Shown in pieces: positions 45,870 to 59,241 of a stretch of 64,000 bases of DNA. Below the pieces are notes generated by a model. That model was not told the origin of the DNA, did no database searches, and saw nothing but the letters and a program-made list of their open reading frames with translations. Position 1 is the stretch's first letter; each line of letters starts with the position of its first letter. The DNA is from Ecdyonurus torrentis (Eukaryota; Arthropoda; Insecta; Ephemeroptera; Heptageniidae). The stretch is taken from positions 17,741,796 through 17,805,795 of the forward strand of contig OX439135.1 of the NCBI GenBank assembly GCA_949318235.1, written 5' to 3'. The position numbers and the translations under genes are program-made.

Positions 45870-47013
45870 CAGTCATGGAGTCGATACTGAAATTTTCGAT
45901 ACCGATACGATACCGATATTCTTAAATTTTGCCGATACCGATACGATACTCGCAATTTTTTTTTTTTTTTGCTCCGATACGATACCGATAAGATACCGAT
46001 ATTTTCCGATATTTTTTTCGATATTTTTGCTATATTTCATACATAAATATTGCACCATAAATTTCATTTTTTTTTTTTTTATATCTTTGAGGTATAAATT
46101 TGTATCATTAAATCCATGCATATTTTTACCACATTTATTTATTTATTTATTTTATTCTATTGTTCGTTTGTTAACCTAAAATGACTAAAATAAATTGTAG
46201 TAGATTTAAAAAAATAATAATATAATTCGTTTAATGAAATTGATGGACGATTAGAATATCCTCTGCTGTTTCCAGGCACTTTTATTAGTTATTTATGAAT
46301 TAGCGGTTACCTTATTTAGTATAAAAGTGATTTTGAAAGATTTAATAAATTTAATTTTTTTTTCTTTATTTTATAAAATAAACAAAGTATCATTAGCTTT
46401 CGTATTTATTATTATTATTATATATATATAATATATATATTTTTATATATATTTTTTTTATTTATTTATTTATTTTTTTTTTTGCACCAACACCTATTAA
46501 GCGTATAAAAAAGTCCACATTTTCCCTCTGGTCGCAAAAATCCTTTGGTTTTGTAAACCTTTTAAAAATTCTAACCTTGTAAAAATTTTGTAGAAATACA
46601 TTAATGGAAGTATGCTACATCTTTTGTAATTTCTAATGCATTGAATTAATGTAACGGTACAGAGATTTAAAATGTCAATCATTGGTTATATTTTATTGTG
46701 ATTTCTACCGGCTCTTAAATTTAGTCAATAGGAGAGATCATAGATAGTAATGTACGACCACACGACGGATTTCTCAGAAACTTGGCGACAGTCGCTCACT
46801 ATTTTTTTTTTTTTTTTTTTTTTTTTTCATAAAAAGAAGACAAAAACTTTTAACACCGTTGTTTTTATTTTTATTGTATATGTAAAATAGAAAAGGTGCA
46901 CGTCGCCCTGCCCTGTTGTTATAGCAAAATGACAAATATAGGAGTGAATTTTATTGTCCAGGTACGAAAGAAAGATAATGACTTGTGGAATGTTCTCGTT
47001 GCTTTTTGAGTTA

Positions 47014-47048
<35 letters not shown>

Positions 47049-47255
47049 TATTTATTACTTTTATTTTATGAGAGAGCAAAAGTCTCAAAGTATCAAAAAA
47101 AGTATCGAAAATCGACGATATTTTGCTGATATCGGTGACCGATACCGATATTCGATACTAAGTTTAAAAAGGGCCCCGATACGATACCGATACGATAAAA
47201 GTATCGGTATAGTATCGGATATCGTATCGCAGTCGATACCGATACTCCATGACTG
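45870..47255. mobile_element. hAT-like non-autonomous element, 1.39 kb
   Basis: Ends are CAGTCATGGAG and CTCCATGACTG, flanked on both sides by the 8-bp direct repeat ACTGTAAT (45862-45869 and 47256-47263). Both subterminal regions are packed with GATACCGATACGATACC-type words. Eight-base target duplications and CAG termini are typical of hAT transposons. No transposase frame is visible, so it depends on another copy. Confidence 0.85.
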
Positions 47256-47263
47256 ACTGTAAT

Positions 47264-47535
47264 CTCATATTTTAAATACATAAATCAATATAGCCAATGA
47301 CAGCCATATATGCCTCAAACTGCAATATGGCTATTGGCTATAATATACAATTACCAAATATGGTAATATAGATAACAAAAATTGGCCTCTGCTGAGCATA
47401 GTCTAAAATATAGAATAAAATTGGAAAAGTTGCTGCAATAAGCTGTTCCACAAAATACTTGAGAATGAGTTGAAAAGTGCATAAAATTAATAAATCTATT
47501 TTTTTTTTATGGTGCGCGACTTCCTGTCAACCTAC

Positions 47536-47582
<47 letters not shown>

Positions 47583-48178
47583 GTAGAAAAATACTGTCCA
47601 CACTTACGTACATATACCCTACAACAAATTGGTACATACAGTACATAGCCTTAAATGTTAATTACATTAATATTAACTAACTTCACATACTGTAAAAATA
47701 ATTATGTGTTATATTTCATTAGAAAAGTTTTTGTTGATTTTTCAAGTATTATTTATTTTATAAAATTATTTTATATTAATTAATTTGATTTTTAGTACGT
47801 AGCATGAGTGAAATGCATTATAATAAAATGTAATTTTAATTTTTGGCGTGATTATAGTAGTTTTTTTTTTTTTTTTTTTTTTTTGCTTGCTTGCTTGCTT
47901 GCTTGCTTGTCATGTGCTACATCAATCCACTATTACACAGTTTGAATTAAAAAGTTTATTTTATCTATTATTTTTATTTTTTATCACAGAAAACAGAAAT
48001 TATTCATAGTCACATATACATGTAACTCTTTAGTATACAAACCAAAAACTTGAGACAGTAACTTGTTAGTACATACTATAAACTTATTTCTTCAGCGGTA
48101 TAGTTAGCTCATTAAATTTAAAAAAATTGCATATATCTAACAAATTAAAAAAAAATCTTAACAGTAATTCGATCTTTA
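47264..48178. other. Upstream of gene A: no exon identified
   Basis: AT-rich DNA with long poly-A/T tracts and a GCTTGCTTGCTT run at 47885. I looked here and up to 52.3 kb for the missing first exon of gene A (ATG, short, leaving two bases at a GT donor) and found no convincing candidate. Confidence 0.4.
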
Positions 48179-49024
48179 TACCCAACAAACACGGGATTGC
48201 CCGCTGATTGCTGGTGGAATATTCGCGAATAATATAGTCCAGCATTAAGCCAGCATTAACGTCAATGATGGCTGGACATTCAGCCAGCATTAAAAGGGGT
48301 CACCTGCCGGCATTCGACGAATGCTGGCTGCCGGCATTCATGAATGCTGGCTGCCAACATTCGATGAATGCTGGCTGATTATGGCTGTTTTGTGTTTTCG
48401 AAAAAAAAATTAACCTTAATGAAAATTAAAATTAAAGCTTAAATTAACTTGTATTAAGCATATTACATCATATTATGAATAATTCATATTTTTTGGCAAT
48501 AAAAAAAACTATAAAAAATTAGCGGCGACCTGGTATTGAACTTGGGTCCTTCGGAATCGCAAGCGGATGCTCTTACCGCTGCGCTCTTCTTCACATATAT
48601 ATTATACGTGAAATTTAGGTATTTCAATTTTTATGATGGAAAACCTGATAGTGCAATTTTTTTTTATTGATGCGGCTCAATGCTGGTAACAAATGTTGGT
48701 AGCCGGCATTCAAATAATGATGGCTCAATGCTGGTAACGAATGTTGGTATGCCGGCATTCAACTAATGACAGCCAATGCTGGCAATACAGAATTGGGTTT
48801 GATCGTTAATTAAGAATGAATTAAAATGCACTAATTTAATTTAAATTTGCCGTTTTCTTGCAAATTTTTGATTTTAGTTTATTTTTTAATTTTTTTTAAT
48901 ATACTTTTATTTTTTTCAAAATTTAAGCCAAATTTTTTATAAGTATTTTGGTGGCTTAATCCCGGTTTGCCGGCATTCATCCAGCATTGCCGCATTCAGC
49001 GGGCAATGCCGTGTTTGCTGGGTA
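48179..49024. mobile_element. TA-flanked inverted-repeat element with a tRNA-like core
   Basis: Termini TACCCAACAAACACGGGATTG and CAATGCCGTGTTTGCTGGGTA are inverse copies, with a TA at each end as in Tc1/mariner-type insertions. Inside, words such as AATGCTGGCTGCCGGCATTC recur several times near both ends. No transposase frame. Confidence 0.75.
48521..48592 (-). repeat. tRNA-derived sequence inside the 48.2 kb element
   Basis: The minus strand reads GAGCGCAGCGGTAAGAGCATCC, a tRNA A-box region, and then ACCCAAGTTCAATACCAGG, close to a B box and T arm with about tRNA spacing. The T arm and acceptor do not pair perfectly, so it is a tRNA relic or SINE head, not a working tRNA gene. Confidence 0.5.
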
Positions 49025-49085
49025 GTTACTTTTTTTCCGTGCTTATATAGTATGATATTATAATTAACAGGCATATCATTACCTG

Positions 49086-49412
49086 CATTACGGTGCATGG
49101 TTTCCACTGTGTAATCTGTCAGATTAAAGAATATCATGATTGTAGTAAAATAAATGTGTATGTACACTATGTACGTTATATATGTGGTGGCCTCTGTACT
49201 AGGTACCACTTACTTCACTTTCCGTCTCGGCAAAACTGTAGACGGCCGGGTAGCAATGTATTTATGATATGTTTAATAAATAATAATAATTTTCATTATT
49301 GTTATTATTTAGATGTTATGATTTGTATCTATTATGTTTATAATTACTGAATGTTTAGATGTATATATTTTACACACATTGTGTTTAATAAATAAAATAA
49401 TAATTATGAGCA
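49086..49412 (+). mobile_element. Diverged copy of the same LINE 3' end
   Basis: TGCATGGTTTCCACTGTGTA... resembles TGCACGGTTTTCATCATAAA at 26675 and keeps the spacing of the AAAGA(A/G)TA-CA-GA word and the final ACACA-TGTGTTTAATAAATAAA tail. The zinc motif is no longer readable. Confidence 0.45.
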
Positions 49413-50171
49413 TATGAAATGTGGTGGTATTGATAACAATTAAATAATCTATGATGCAAGGAAAAGAGTGCGTGAAGGGATAAGATGAGGTATGAAATCT
49501 AAAGCGCATTATAAGTGAATAGCGTTCATTGTTTTACACAAAACAGCGCGTGATATACATATAGCGTTTTTAATACTTGCCTCATTCATGCATTTCATTG
49601 GAGGATATTTATTTATATGCATTCTTTGTGTATCTCTTATGTGCTCTTGAACATAATATATAAGAAGTTGAATACTGCGAGTTGAAGGAAATTGGAAAAT
49701 TGATTATAATTTTTAAAGTATTTATATTATATATACTAAAGTTAAAATAAAAGGGTTTAATCGGTAAATGATTTTTATTAAATACGCCGTGATTAAAAAG
49801 GAGAAAAATAGTGGCTAATTATTTATATAATAATAAAAAAACTAAAATAAAATCCTATAGATTTATATAATAAATTTAATTGTAGGCATTATAGGTTTTG
49901 TTAAATTTAAATATAAAAAATATTTTTCAATTAATTTTACATTAATTTTAATTGCTAAATAATCTTCATAAAAGTTTTAAGCAGTTTAATAGGCAATCGT
50001 CACGCAGATATTTCTATGCCAGGGTAAATTTGTAGATATTTGATCAAAAAATGTAGCAAGAGTGCATATGTGTGACTTTTTGCTGCGGAGATAAAACTGA
50101 TATTAGAGCATGATATTAGATATCTCTCCTTATATCATGGTGTAGGTAGAACGAGTCAAAGAAACTACCGC

Positions 50172-50174
<3 letters not shown>

Positions 50175-50231
<57 letters not shown>
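50175..50231. repeat. (TC)n microsatellite
   Basis: CT units with one TTT interruption. Confidence 0.9.
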
Positions 50232-50525
50232 GCTTGTCTTGCAAACTCAGCACCTCTTGTAGATTGCAAAGAAAAAGACTAAAAAGAGACGGTAAAATAA
50301 AGGGGAGTATCGCTTCCCTTTTCAGCGTAAAAATTTGAGCAGCAAAAGAAGTTGGCATGAAAATAATTATATTCCAACAAGATATCGAGATATATCATGC
50401 GTTACTATATTGCAAATAACTTTTATAAATCCGAATCTAATAAAATTGTACTTTCTTTCACAAAATAATGCTTTTTTTTTTTTTTTTCTTCTTCTTCTTT
50501 CTTTCTTTCTTTTTTAGACTTTATT

Positions 50526-50876
50526 ATAGCCATAGATCACATAAAACAACATGTACTTTTTAATGAATAAACACGAAATGGGAAATTCAAAATTGATGAC
50601 AATTTTTACCAGAACGTCAATGTAGCCCCACGAGAGAGCGTGAAAATACTTTAAAGTAAGCAATTTGCGTAAAAATTCATGCTTAATTATGACGTCAGAA
50701 ACATGCAAAAATTAGTATGGAAATGTTGTGCGGGTTGCATAAATCGAATTTTCTGATCACTGCTACGGGGGCTACTGTTGAATTTTGAGACAAACTAATG
50801 ATATTTATATGTAAATCCCATTAGGTGTTTTGTAATATAAATGCTTAATAATGTTTTTCTCTGGTCTATTTCTTTA
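50526..50876. mobile_element. Same TTAA family, copy 3
   Basis: ATAGCCATAGATCACATAAAACAAC to TTTCTCTGGTCTATTTC. Shares AGCCCCACGAGAGAGCGTG and TGACGTCAGAAACATGC with copies 2 and 4 and is close to copy 4 in sequence. Confidence 0.65.
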
Positions 50877-51564
50877 TATATATAAATGTGCCACGCACAA
50901 TGTATTTTTTATGTTGCAAACTGAGATATAGTAACTAAGAAATAGTAAAAGTATATGTAGTGCATTATCTATATAAGTATGCAGCTGCGTGGAGTTATAT
51001 CATTTGTCACGGTAATAAAAGAATTGCCTTTTTGATGTTATATAGCTTAAAATCATATATGCCGTCTGGCTTTTCGCTCTTTGACACCACCAAGCCAGGC
51101 GCTCGAGAGTATATAGATCAGTGCACCCTACAACCACCCCCCGTTTCTCACGCTTTCTTAGAAACAAATCACACGTTATAGTCACGTGATCTATACTACA
51201 TAATATTATATAAAAAAAAAAAATCTTGTCATATTTAAATTAGTAACAAACCATAAGACTATTGTTTACGCGTATTTGTGTTTATTTTAGTTCCTCTTGT
51301 TCTATGTAAATAGCAGTAAATACATTATTATTTTACATGGATAAAGTAATAAATTCTTATATCTTATTCATTTTAAGTCTGAAATATCAAAATCGAATGT
51401 TCTTTTCTTTAATAATTATAATAATGACTACATTGTGCTTATAAACAATAGAATAAATTAAATTATCATATTTGTACCGACAAAAATAAAATAGAAAATA
51501 AAAAGTAAATATAATGGGGAAAAAATTGGACATTATATAATGTTGAATATAAATTATTTTTTTG

Positions 51565-51895
<331 letters not shown>

Positions 51896-52013
51896 TTATA
51901 ATAAGTGATATGTGCGCCCTTAGAAAAAATAGAGCGCACTCCTCCCCCGCTCCATGTGCTCTCACTGCATGTGCACAGTACTGTACTGCGAGCAGGTATA
52001 TAGAGACTTGTTG

Positions 52014-52166
52014 TCAACCACTGCAGCTAGAAAAAATAGCAATAACTTCCGCTGCACATATACACCCTCGTCCAATTGCCCCTTCAACCTCCTCATCCCT
52101 ATCCAAACCATCCATAGACAATGTCGATGATACCATCTCTAAAATTTCGACTCGCCTTACTGTCAT
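52014..52166 (-). CDS. Small ORF of 50 codons in a GC-richer patch
   Basis: ATG at 52164-52166 to TGA at 52014-52016, starting MTVRRVEILEMVSSTLSMDG and rich in acidic residues and then Cys. It stands out by composition between a GAAA microsatellite and AT-rich DNA. It could be a small gene, a first exon or chance; a GTAAGG right after ATG ACA could be a donor. No family recognised. Confidence 0.2.
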   Translation of the reverse strand: MTVRRVEILEMVSSTLSMDGLDRDEEVEGAIGRGCICAAEVIAIFSSCSG

Positions 52167-53024
52167 TTACGGTACTTCCGTGTTTTGTTGTTATTATTAT
52201 TTTTCTACCTAAACATTGTAAAACTAATAGTCAAGAAAAAGAGAGTGTTCTCAACAAACAAAGTGTTTTATAATACCTTCTAACTGACTGAACGATCCAT
52301 TTTGTACCTTTTACGCGCGATTAAATATTGATAATTAAAAGAAAAAATTAGAGTGAAATTAAAATAAATATATGTTAGTTTAATGAAAAATGACGCAAAT
52401 ATCTTTCTCGATCGTCGTTTTAGGGTCATTTTTAAGAAAAATGCAAGAAACGATAAAAAATATATTATTTATAATAGCATATATGTTAGATATAATTTGT
52501 ATTTATTAATATGCTAATATGCATATATGCAATATCAATGACGTATCTCCAAAACATCTCACAAGAAAAAATATATATATTGAAACATATAGAAAACTGT
52601 CGTCATATTATATTGAAGGGAGAGGGGGGGGGGGGGGACATGATCATGAAAAATGATTTTTTTTATATATAATTATACCAAAATATCAATTTTATCTTTA
52701 CTGCCGTTACTTTTATTGAGCAATAAACTACAGTCCGTGCCACCTAAGGATGTTTGTGATTAATCGAAATCGAGACACGAGCCAATAGACGTTCAAGCGC
52801 TCAAGGTCACAAGGAGGTGGGGTAATGTTAACTAAATGGAGAGTTTTTAGGCGCATCTCTCATTGGTCGCATCCTTAGGTGGCGTGGACTGTATCGGCGA
52901 CCAAAAAGTAATATATAAATATATGAAATATGAACTGATTGTAATTCATTCTTCTCTTCGCAATATAGTTTATCTACCTCTCTCTCGTCTGTCTCTCTGA
53001 TCCACTGAACTGTACTCGGATCTA

Positions 53025-53072
<48 letters not shown>

Positions 53073-53438
53073 AAAAAAGTGCATAAATGCAATGCATGCA
53101 ATGCCTAGCAATGGGGAAAAAATATATTGGAGGATCAGCAAAGGGGTTGCAAGATTATCACGATGGGTGTTTAAATCAGAGGGTGTAGAGAAAATTTTGA
53201 ATTATAATACTGTATATCTACTAATATAATATACATGGACGAGTAAATTAAGAATTGGAACCGAAACCAATATACTTGGAACCGTCAAGAACCACATTCA
53301 GAGGAACCAGCAGTTCTTATGAGCACCACGTAAATTATATGTGCGATTCTAGTCCTGCTGTTAAAATGCAAGTGAAAAAAAAAATAAATAAAAAAAAAAG
53401 TGTATAAATTAAAAATAATCTAATTTAGGAATTTGGTT

Positions 53439-53807
53439 TAAGGGAGTAGGGTACCGATACCTTATATCTAAAAAACTGGAAGTGATTTGGGTTTAAATTT
53501 GGTGTCATATTGTGTAGCTATAAGGGTCACACCTAGCCATGATTAAAATTTCATGATGTTTGACCGTCTTGAAAAAAAGAAAAAATTATTATATTGAAAT
53601 TAACATTAGGTCTTATGGGCTTAAAATTTCAAAAAATCATAAAAATATAACATTAATTTGCACGGTAACCCCCCAAAATTTTTATATATTTGAAATTGCT
53701 CAAGCTGAAGTATCATTGTGCAATATTTCAAAAAAAAAAAAAAAAAAAAAAATTTGACGAGAAAAGTTTGAGTGTAATGGCCAACGTCGATCCCCTACTC
53801 CCTTAAT
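53439..53807. mobile_element. TTAA-flanked MITE, family GGGAGTAGGG, copy 1
   Basis: TTAAGGGAGTAGGGTACCGA to TCGATCCCCTACTCCCTTAA. Inside are CACACCTAGCC and a poly-A tract. An inverted-orientation copy lies at 58612-58962. Confidence 0.7.
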
Positions 53808-54361
53808 ATAAAATGTTCTTCAATATATTAAGTCATATTTTATATTAATAGCATTTTTTAGATTGGTAATTATAAATCCTATGTGTATATATGGTATCAA
53901 TGAAACTAAAATTCAAAAATAGTTTTCTTCCAATAGTCAAATTCCGATGGTCAAATGAGAGCAAACACACGCAGAAAAAAAAAATCGTTGACCCTTAAAT
54001 TCTTCTCGATCCATAGCTGTTAGAAAATGCTATCGATAAGATAAATAATATCTGTTTGGTAAAATACCTACAGATTTAATAAAATCAACGCCGGTTCTTC
54101 CCCAGTAGAGTACGACTGTATGACGTACGATAGTTAATTTAATTACTGTATACGTATAATTTGAGAGCTCGAGTTGTAGTTGTAAGACTTTTTTTTTCAC
54201 GGTCTTCGTCGTGAATATATAATGCGTTGTTGCGTTAGTTCTTGTAATATTTTCTTTTCTTACGTCAATTTATGTAGTATAATTTTCTCGTAATGGAGTT
54301 TATCGGTTAAGGTCCCCTAATTTAACATTACGCTAATAAAAGACCCCCCCCCCCCCCCCCC

Positions 54362-56460
54362 CCCAACCGACTTTTGAGAAAACTTATACACTGATTCGGG
54401 AGATATTTAAATGAGAAATATACAGTATTATACTAGACCTACTTTTACGCGTTTTAATTTTTTTTTTTTTTTTTTTTTTTCAAGATTTTTTTTAAACCGA
54501 TAAATTCTCCCATATCAAAGTCATAAAGTACATAATAATTAAATGGTTCTACAATATTTAAGGATTATTGACAAGGAAAAAATAAGAAATGAACTTATAG
54601 TGCTGTCAGATATTTTGAAATCCGAATAACAAATTGTACGTTATCCGGAATTATATCCGAATAATTTTTATATGTTTTCAGATTCAGATAAAAGATCCAG
54701 ATACTTGGCCAGATAGTTAACCCGGGTTAACTATAAATATGCTAACTTTTGATCCGAGCTATTTTTTGCCCCTGCCCCAAAAGTGACTATTTTTGTTGAA
54801 TTTTATTGTTACTTTCATGATCCGGATTTTGTTAACTCGTTTGCAAAACGGATAATGCAGATCCGGGGAAAATTGTGTCAGCACCGAAAACCTGATCTCT
54901 TGATCCCTTGAAGTTCTTATCCGTAATGCGGATTTGTAAGTTATCCGGATGTAGACAGCAGTACGAACCGAGTACGAACTATGTCTATAGCTCCCATTTG
55001 AACGGTAGAAAATCCAGAAAAAAATAACTGGATTTATTACTCCAGTTTAAATCTACGCAATCATGATTTTTTTTTTTTTTTTTTTTTTTAATCATCCGTA
55101 TCGTCATAATAATATACTTTATTTACTTAATAATATCGTAAAAAGTACGAATATTTTATCGTTCAAACTTTGCAACAATATAGGGTCTATGTATGGATAA
55201 TTAACTCAATAACATGGGTGGCATTAAGAAAATAACTCATTTTGCCAGTTTAAAAACACTATGCAATAATTTTGAGAGCATTATAATGATGCTGTAAATA
55301 TGTTGAATTAGTATGTGTATACATATTATATCAAGTGAGAAAAACAACAAACAAAAAAAATAACCAATTTCCCAAATAATTAGAGTGCCTATAAAAACAA
55401 AGTTTGTCCTATGCTCAGCAATGTTATTCACTACTCCATTATGGCCTCCAAGCGCATTAAATATGACGTCATCCGCTTACACCCTATATGAGTAGACCAG
55501 TCGATATAATAATAATGTCACAAAATTTGATATTTATATCGGTCAAAAACAAGATATATGCATACCAAAAAGCCATTTAGACAAACTGCAGGATAAATAA
55601 CTATAATGTAAAGATATGTACACGTATTTTCTTATATATGTATGTATTGAAATATGAAATGACAAGTTATATATTATGTTATGTGTTATGCAGTACTGAA
55701 GGGAATATGCGATATGCACTGCTGCAGGATCTGCAGGATAAAACATACATACATAATGACGATACATGATATTTAAAATATGTATGCACTGTATATGTAC
55801 ATTTATATACATAAAACAGTATATACAATATGCATACAACTCGCTGTTTTCTCGAAATTTCGAACCACCTGGCCATACATTTTTGTTATAATATATTATC
55901 ATAGATCGCATGCAATCTTGTATCCATAATACAAAATTTATTCATCTAATTAAGTAGATATATATTGTTGTGTTTCGATTGGATTATTATAAAATTATAT
56001 GAATGTATATAGCATAGTAAAAAAAAAAAAAGTCCAATATCTAAAATACACATCCGGTACGTAATGATATACATATCAACATATGTACCGGTACATACAT
56101 ACATACATTTATTTACATAGTAATGCACAAATATCATACACTCTGCAATGTAACTAATGATCGATGTAAGTACATACACATTTGTAATAACAGAATAAAA
56201 AATGTTTATACCATAAAATACACATCATGCATAGCATATACATACATAACATTATAAACATACATACATATCATACGTGTACGGTAAGCGGTAATCCATT
56301 GATATAATGCTGAGCCCGGTTTTTCACCGGCATGTACGTACTTACCCAGTGACAGTGGAAATAAATTTTTTCAGCATTGTCAAAAATTAATCCAAGACAA
56401 ATATAAATTAATTCGATTGAGTTTAAAATAATAATGTAACAGCCGACTTAAAAAAAGTCT
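54362..56460. other. Non-coding AT-rich stretch
   Basis: Holds TTATCCGGAT-type words repeated at 54620-54960, a repeat fragment at 55395-55490 (TTTGTCCTATGCTCAGCAATG... also at 30835, 59160 and 60215), and CATA/TACA-rich DNA. No gene seen. Confidence 0.5.
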
Positions 56461-56469
56461 AACCAACAC

Positions 56470-56760
56470 AAAGACTTTGCAGTCCTCCTGCAAATTTTAT
56501 ATTTCAGCGTGCTTGCAAGGAGCAGAAACTGCAGTAGAAAGAGGCAAAAAGAAGAACTTCGAATTTGAACCTGTTGTTCTCTTTCCCCTCTCTCCCAGCT
56601 CCCTCCCTCGCCACATGGTCCTCCCCTCTCACGCTTCGTGCCATTCTTTGCGTTTTTATAATTTTTTGTCCTGTGCTGCCCTCACTATGACAAACTACGA
56701 ACAAAGTGATCAAAATAATGAGTACAATAAAACTTTTCAAATGAAATTGAAATTATTAAA
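56470..56760. other. GC-richer block of uncertain coding status
   Basis: About 230 bases are markedly richer in G+C than the flanks and open on both strands. On the plus strand an acceptor-like TATTTCAG at about 56508 opens a frame of about 83 codons ending before AT-rich DNA with AATAAA-like words. On the minus strand a hydrophobic start-like stretch appears, but it begins with TTG, not ATG. It could be a terminal exon, a retrocopy or chance. Confidence 0.25.
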
Positions 56761-57337
56761 ATAATAAAAGTTCTTTTAAAATTTCTAACTTAAATCATAT
56801 TATGTAAATAAATTTGTCTGTCTATTCTAAAATACTTTAAAAAAGGATTAAATTACATGCATTGACCGAAACCGAGCTCCCCACCTAAATGTCAAAGAAA
56901 AAATAAAGTTATCTCAAAAACCGGTGCTCCCGGTGCTCAGAACTAATGGTTCTCACAATTTATATATAATACTTGCTATAATTTTAATTATAGTAATATA
57001 ATAATAATATGTATAAAATGCAATGATAAAGGGCAATTAACTAACAAGATAAATATAAATTTAAATAATAAAAAAATTATATATAAAGTGTTTTTTATTA
57101 AAATATATATTATATTGATATAATTATTATTTGTAAACATGGCAATTAAAAAAAATCTAAGTACAGTATATTAACAGATTATTTAATTATAATTAATGTG
57201 TAAAATAAAATGATTATAAACAGTTTTTATTTGTACATTTAAAGGAATATTATTGAATGCATGAAAAAAAAAAAACTTCTCCGCCCCTAAACCATATTCC
57301 GCATGAGGTTAAAAATATATATATTTGGAGCCATTAT

Positions 57338-57429
57338 TTAATGAGGTTGTAATTCAAATTGATCTTTTGAAATTTGTTTAATGTTGGCGCCATCAGAAAT
57401 TTCTTCATCCATCACTTTCTTGTTTTTAA
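57338..57429 (-). CDS. Gene C last exon
   Basis: Acceptor TTCTGTTACAG; the leftover base from 59242 gives Ile, and the frame continues KNKKVMDEEISDGANIKQIS to a Gln-Pro-His-stop ending (TAA at 57338-57340). The phase match with the previous exon and the acidic/polar, non-repetitive composition support a real C terminus of 71 or so known residues in total. Function unknown. Confidence 0.62.
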
Positions 57430-58611
57430 CTGTAACAGAAATAAAAAATTATTAGTAATGATAAACTATGTTACATGCAATTTTATTGATGGGGTTATTG
57501 GCATTTTTTTTTTTTTTTTTTTTTTTAATTAGTGGTTTATTCTGGCAATACGAAAAAAAAAAAGAAAAGAAGAAGAAGAAATTTGATCTGTTTGATGAAA
57601 AGCGAAACAATTAAATTTTTTTTTATACTCATTCTGTATCAAAAGCAATATATAGCTCCTTTCATTTTTCCGTAAAAATAAAATCTTTGATAATTATTTT
57701 AAAATATTTAGTTTTTTTTTTAAACATTTAAATGACTATACATGTTCATGTATATATAATATTAAAGATATATAGAAGGGTAATTTTTGTTGAAATATAT
57801 ACTTTATCTTTATTTTTGTATATTTTAAACATAAACATATAGAGTTTAGACGAGCTTTGGAGAGCATGATTTTCATTTTAAATACTCTTTTTGTACTTTA
57901 TGCATATCATTTGTATAAAAGATGAGTTTTCTAATGTTTTCATATAATTCGTGATATATCGATATAAATCAATATTACACTGACAAACAATCAACATAAT
58001 TATTCTACTGCTATATAGGAAACACATCTTATTATTATATATTATTATGCGCACCTAGAACACATACCAAAATGAAGTACTATAATATATGATATGTCCT
58101 ACACTATACACGTCGTATTAATTAGGATGAGAGCTTCTCTCTCATCCTCAGTTTATTATAATGACTTTTTTATATAATATTATATATAAAAATATTTCTA
58201 AATCAATAAAATGAGACAACATGCAGTGAGCACAAAATATAAACATTCTTCTTCCTCATTTATCAAGTTCACCATACAATCCAATCTCTACAAAAGTAAA
58301 AAAATAAAAAATAAAAAAAAAAAAAAAATAAATAAATAAAATAAAAATAAACCCTTCATATATATATTTATATTTTAATTTATAATATTTTATTTCAAAT
58401 TTTTAATCTGCAATTTATATGTCTCAAAAACAGATACAATATAATTTCAGGTGATCCATGTGACCATGTGAGGGGAGGGGGAGCTTTAATAAAAAAAAAT
58501 CATATTATGGTAAACTATTTTTTTTTTAAACATTTATTGCAGTTGTCTGCAAAAAATTAAACTTCAAATAAATTTTATGTGCATATAATTTAATTTATTA
58601 TATAAAAACTA

Positions 58612-58962
58612 TTAAGGAAGTAGGTATACCGACGTTAGCCATTAGACTCAAACTTTTCTCGCGTCAAAAAAAATCTGAAATTTTGCACAATGATATATCA
58701 GCTTGAGAAAATTTCAAGTAAATAAAAATTTTGGGGGGTCACCATGCAAATTAAATTTAAATGATTTTTTGAAATTTTAAGCCCATAGGGCCCAATATTA
58801 ATCTTAATAGTTTTTTTTTTTTTTTTTTTTTTTTTTTGGGACGGTCAAACATTATGAAATTTTTATCACGGCTAGGTGTGACCTAGCTACACAATGACAC
58901 CAAATTTAGACCCAAAACACTTCTAGTTTTTGAGCTATAAGGTCGGTGCCATACTCCCTTAA
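58612..58962. mobile_element. Same family, copy 2 in opposite orientation
   Basis: TTAAGGAAGTAGGTATACCGACG to TCGGTGCCATACTCCCTTAA. Long stretches are the reverse complement of the 53.4 kb copy (GACGGTCAAACAT, GGCTAGGTGTGACC). Lies in the gene C intron. Confidence 0.7.
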
Positions 58963-59241
58963 AAACTAATGAATAATGGTTATGAAATGGTTATGGTACT
59001 GTAAATAGAGCGTTTTGATTTTCCTTTTTCCTTTTTTTTTTCTCTTTTTTTTTTTTTTTTCTTTTTTTTTCTTTTCTTATTTGTAAATTTAATCAGTTGC
59101 ACACACAAAAATATTAATAATAAATGACTTTATTCCTTAATAATATAGCCAAAAACGCAGTGCTTTAGGCTGGAGCTATTCATTGCTCCAATATGGCGTC
59201 GAAGCGCATTCCTGCTCTTTTTGACAACACATGATACTTAC

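Noticed and set aside
47591..47640. First exon of gene A ending TAC|GTAAGT
   Set aside because: All in-frame ATGs leave phase 0, not the required phase.
48521..48592. Functional tRNA gene
   Set aside because: Stem pairing is poor and the copy lies inside a transposon; called a relic only.
49081..49096. First exon of gene A (ATG CAC CGT AAT GCA G|GTAATG)
   Set aside because: It leaves one base instead of the two needed and leads to a stop in the next exon; it is also inside a LINE-derived repeat.
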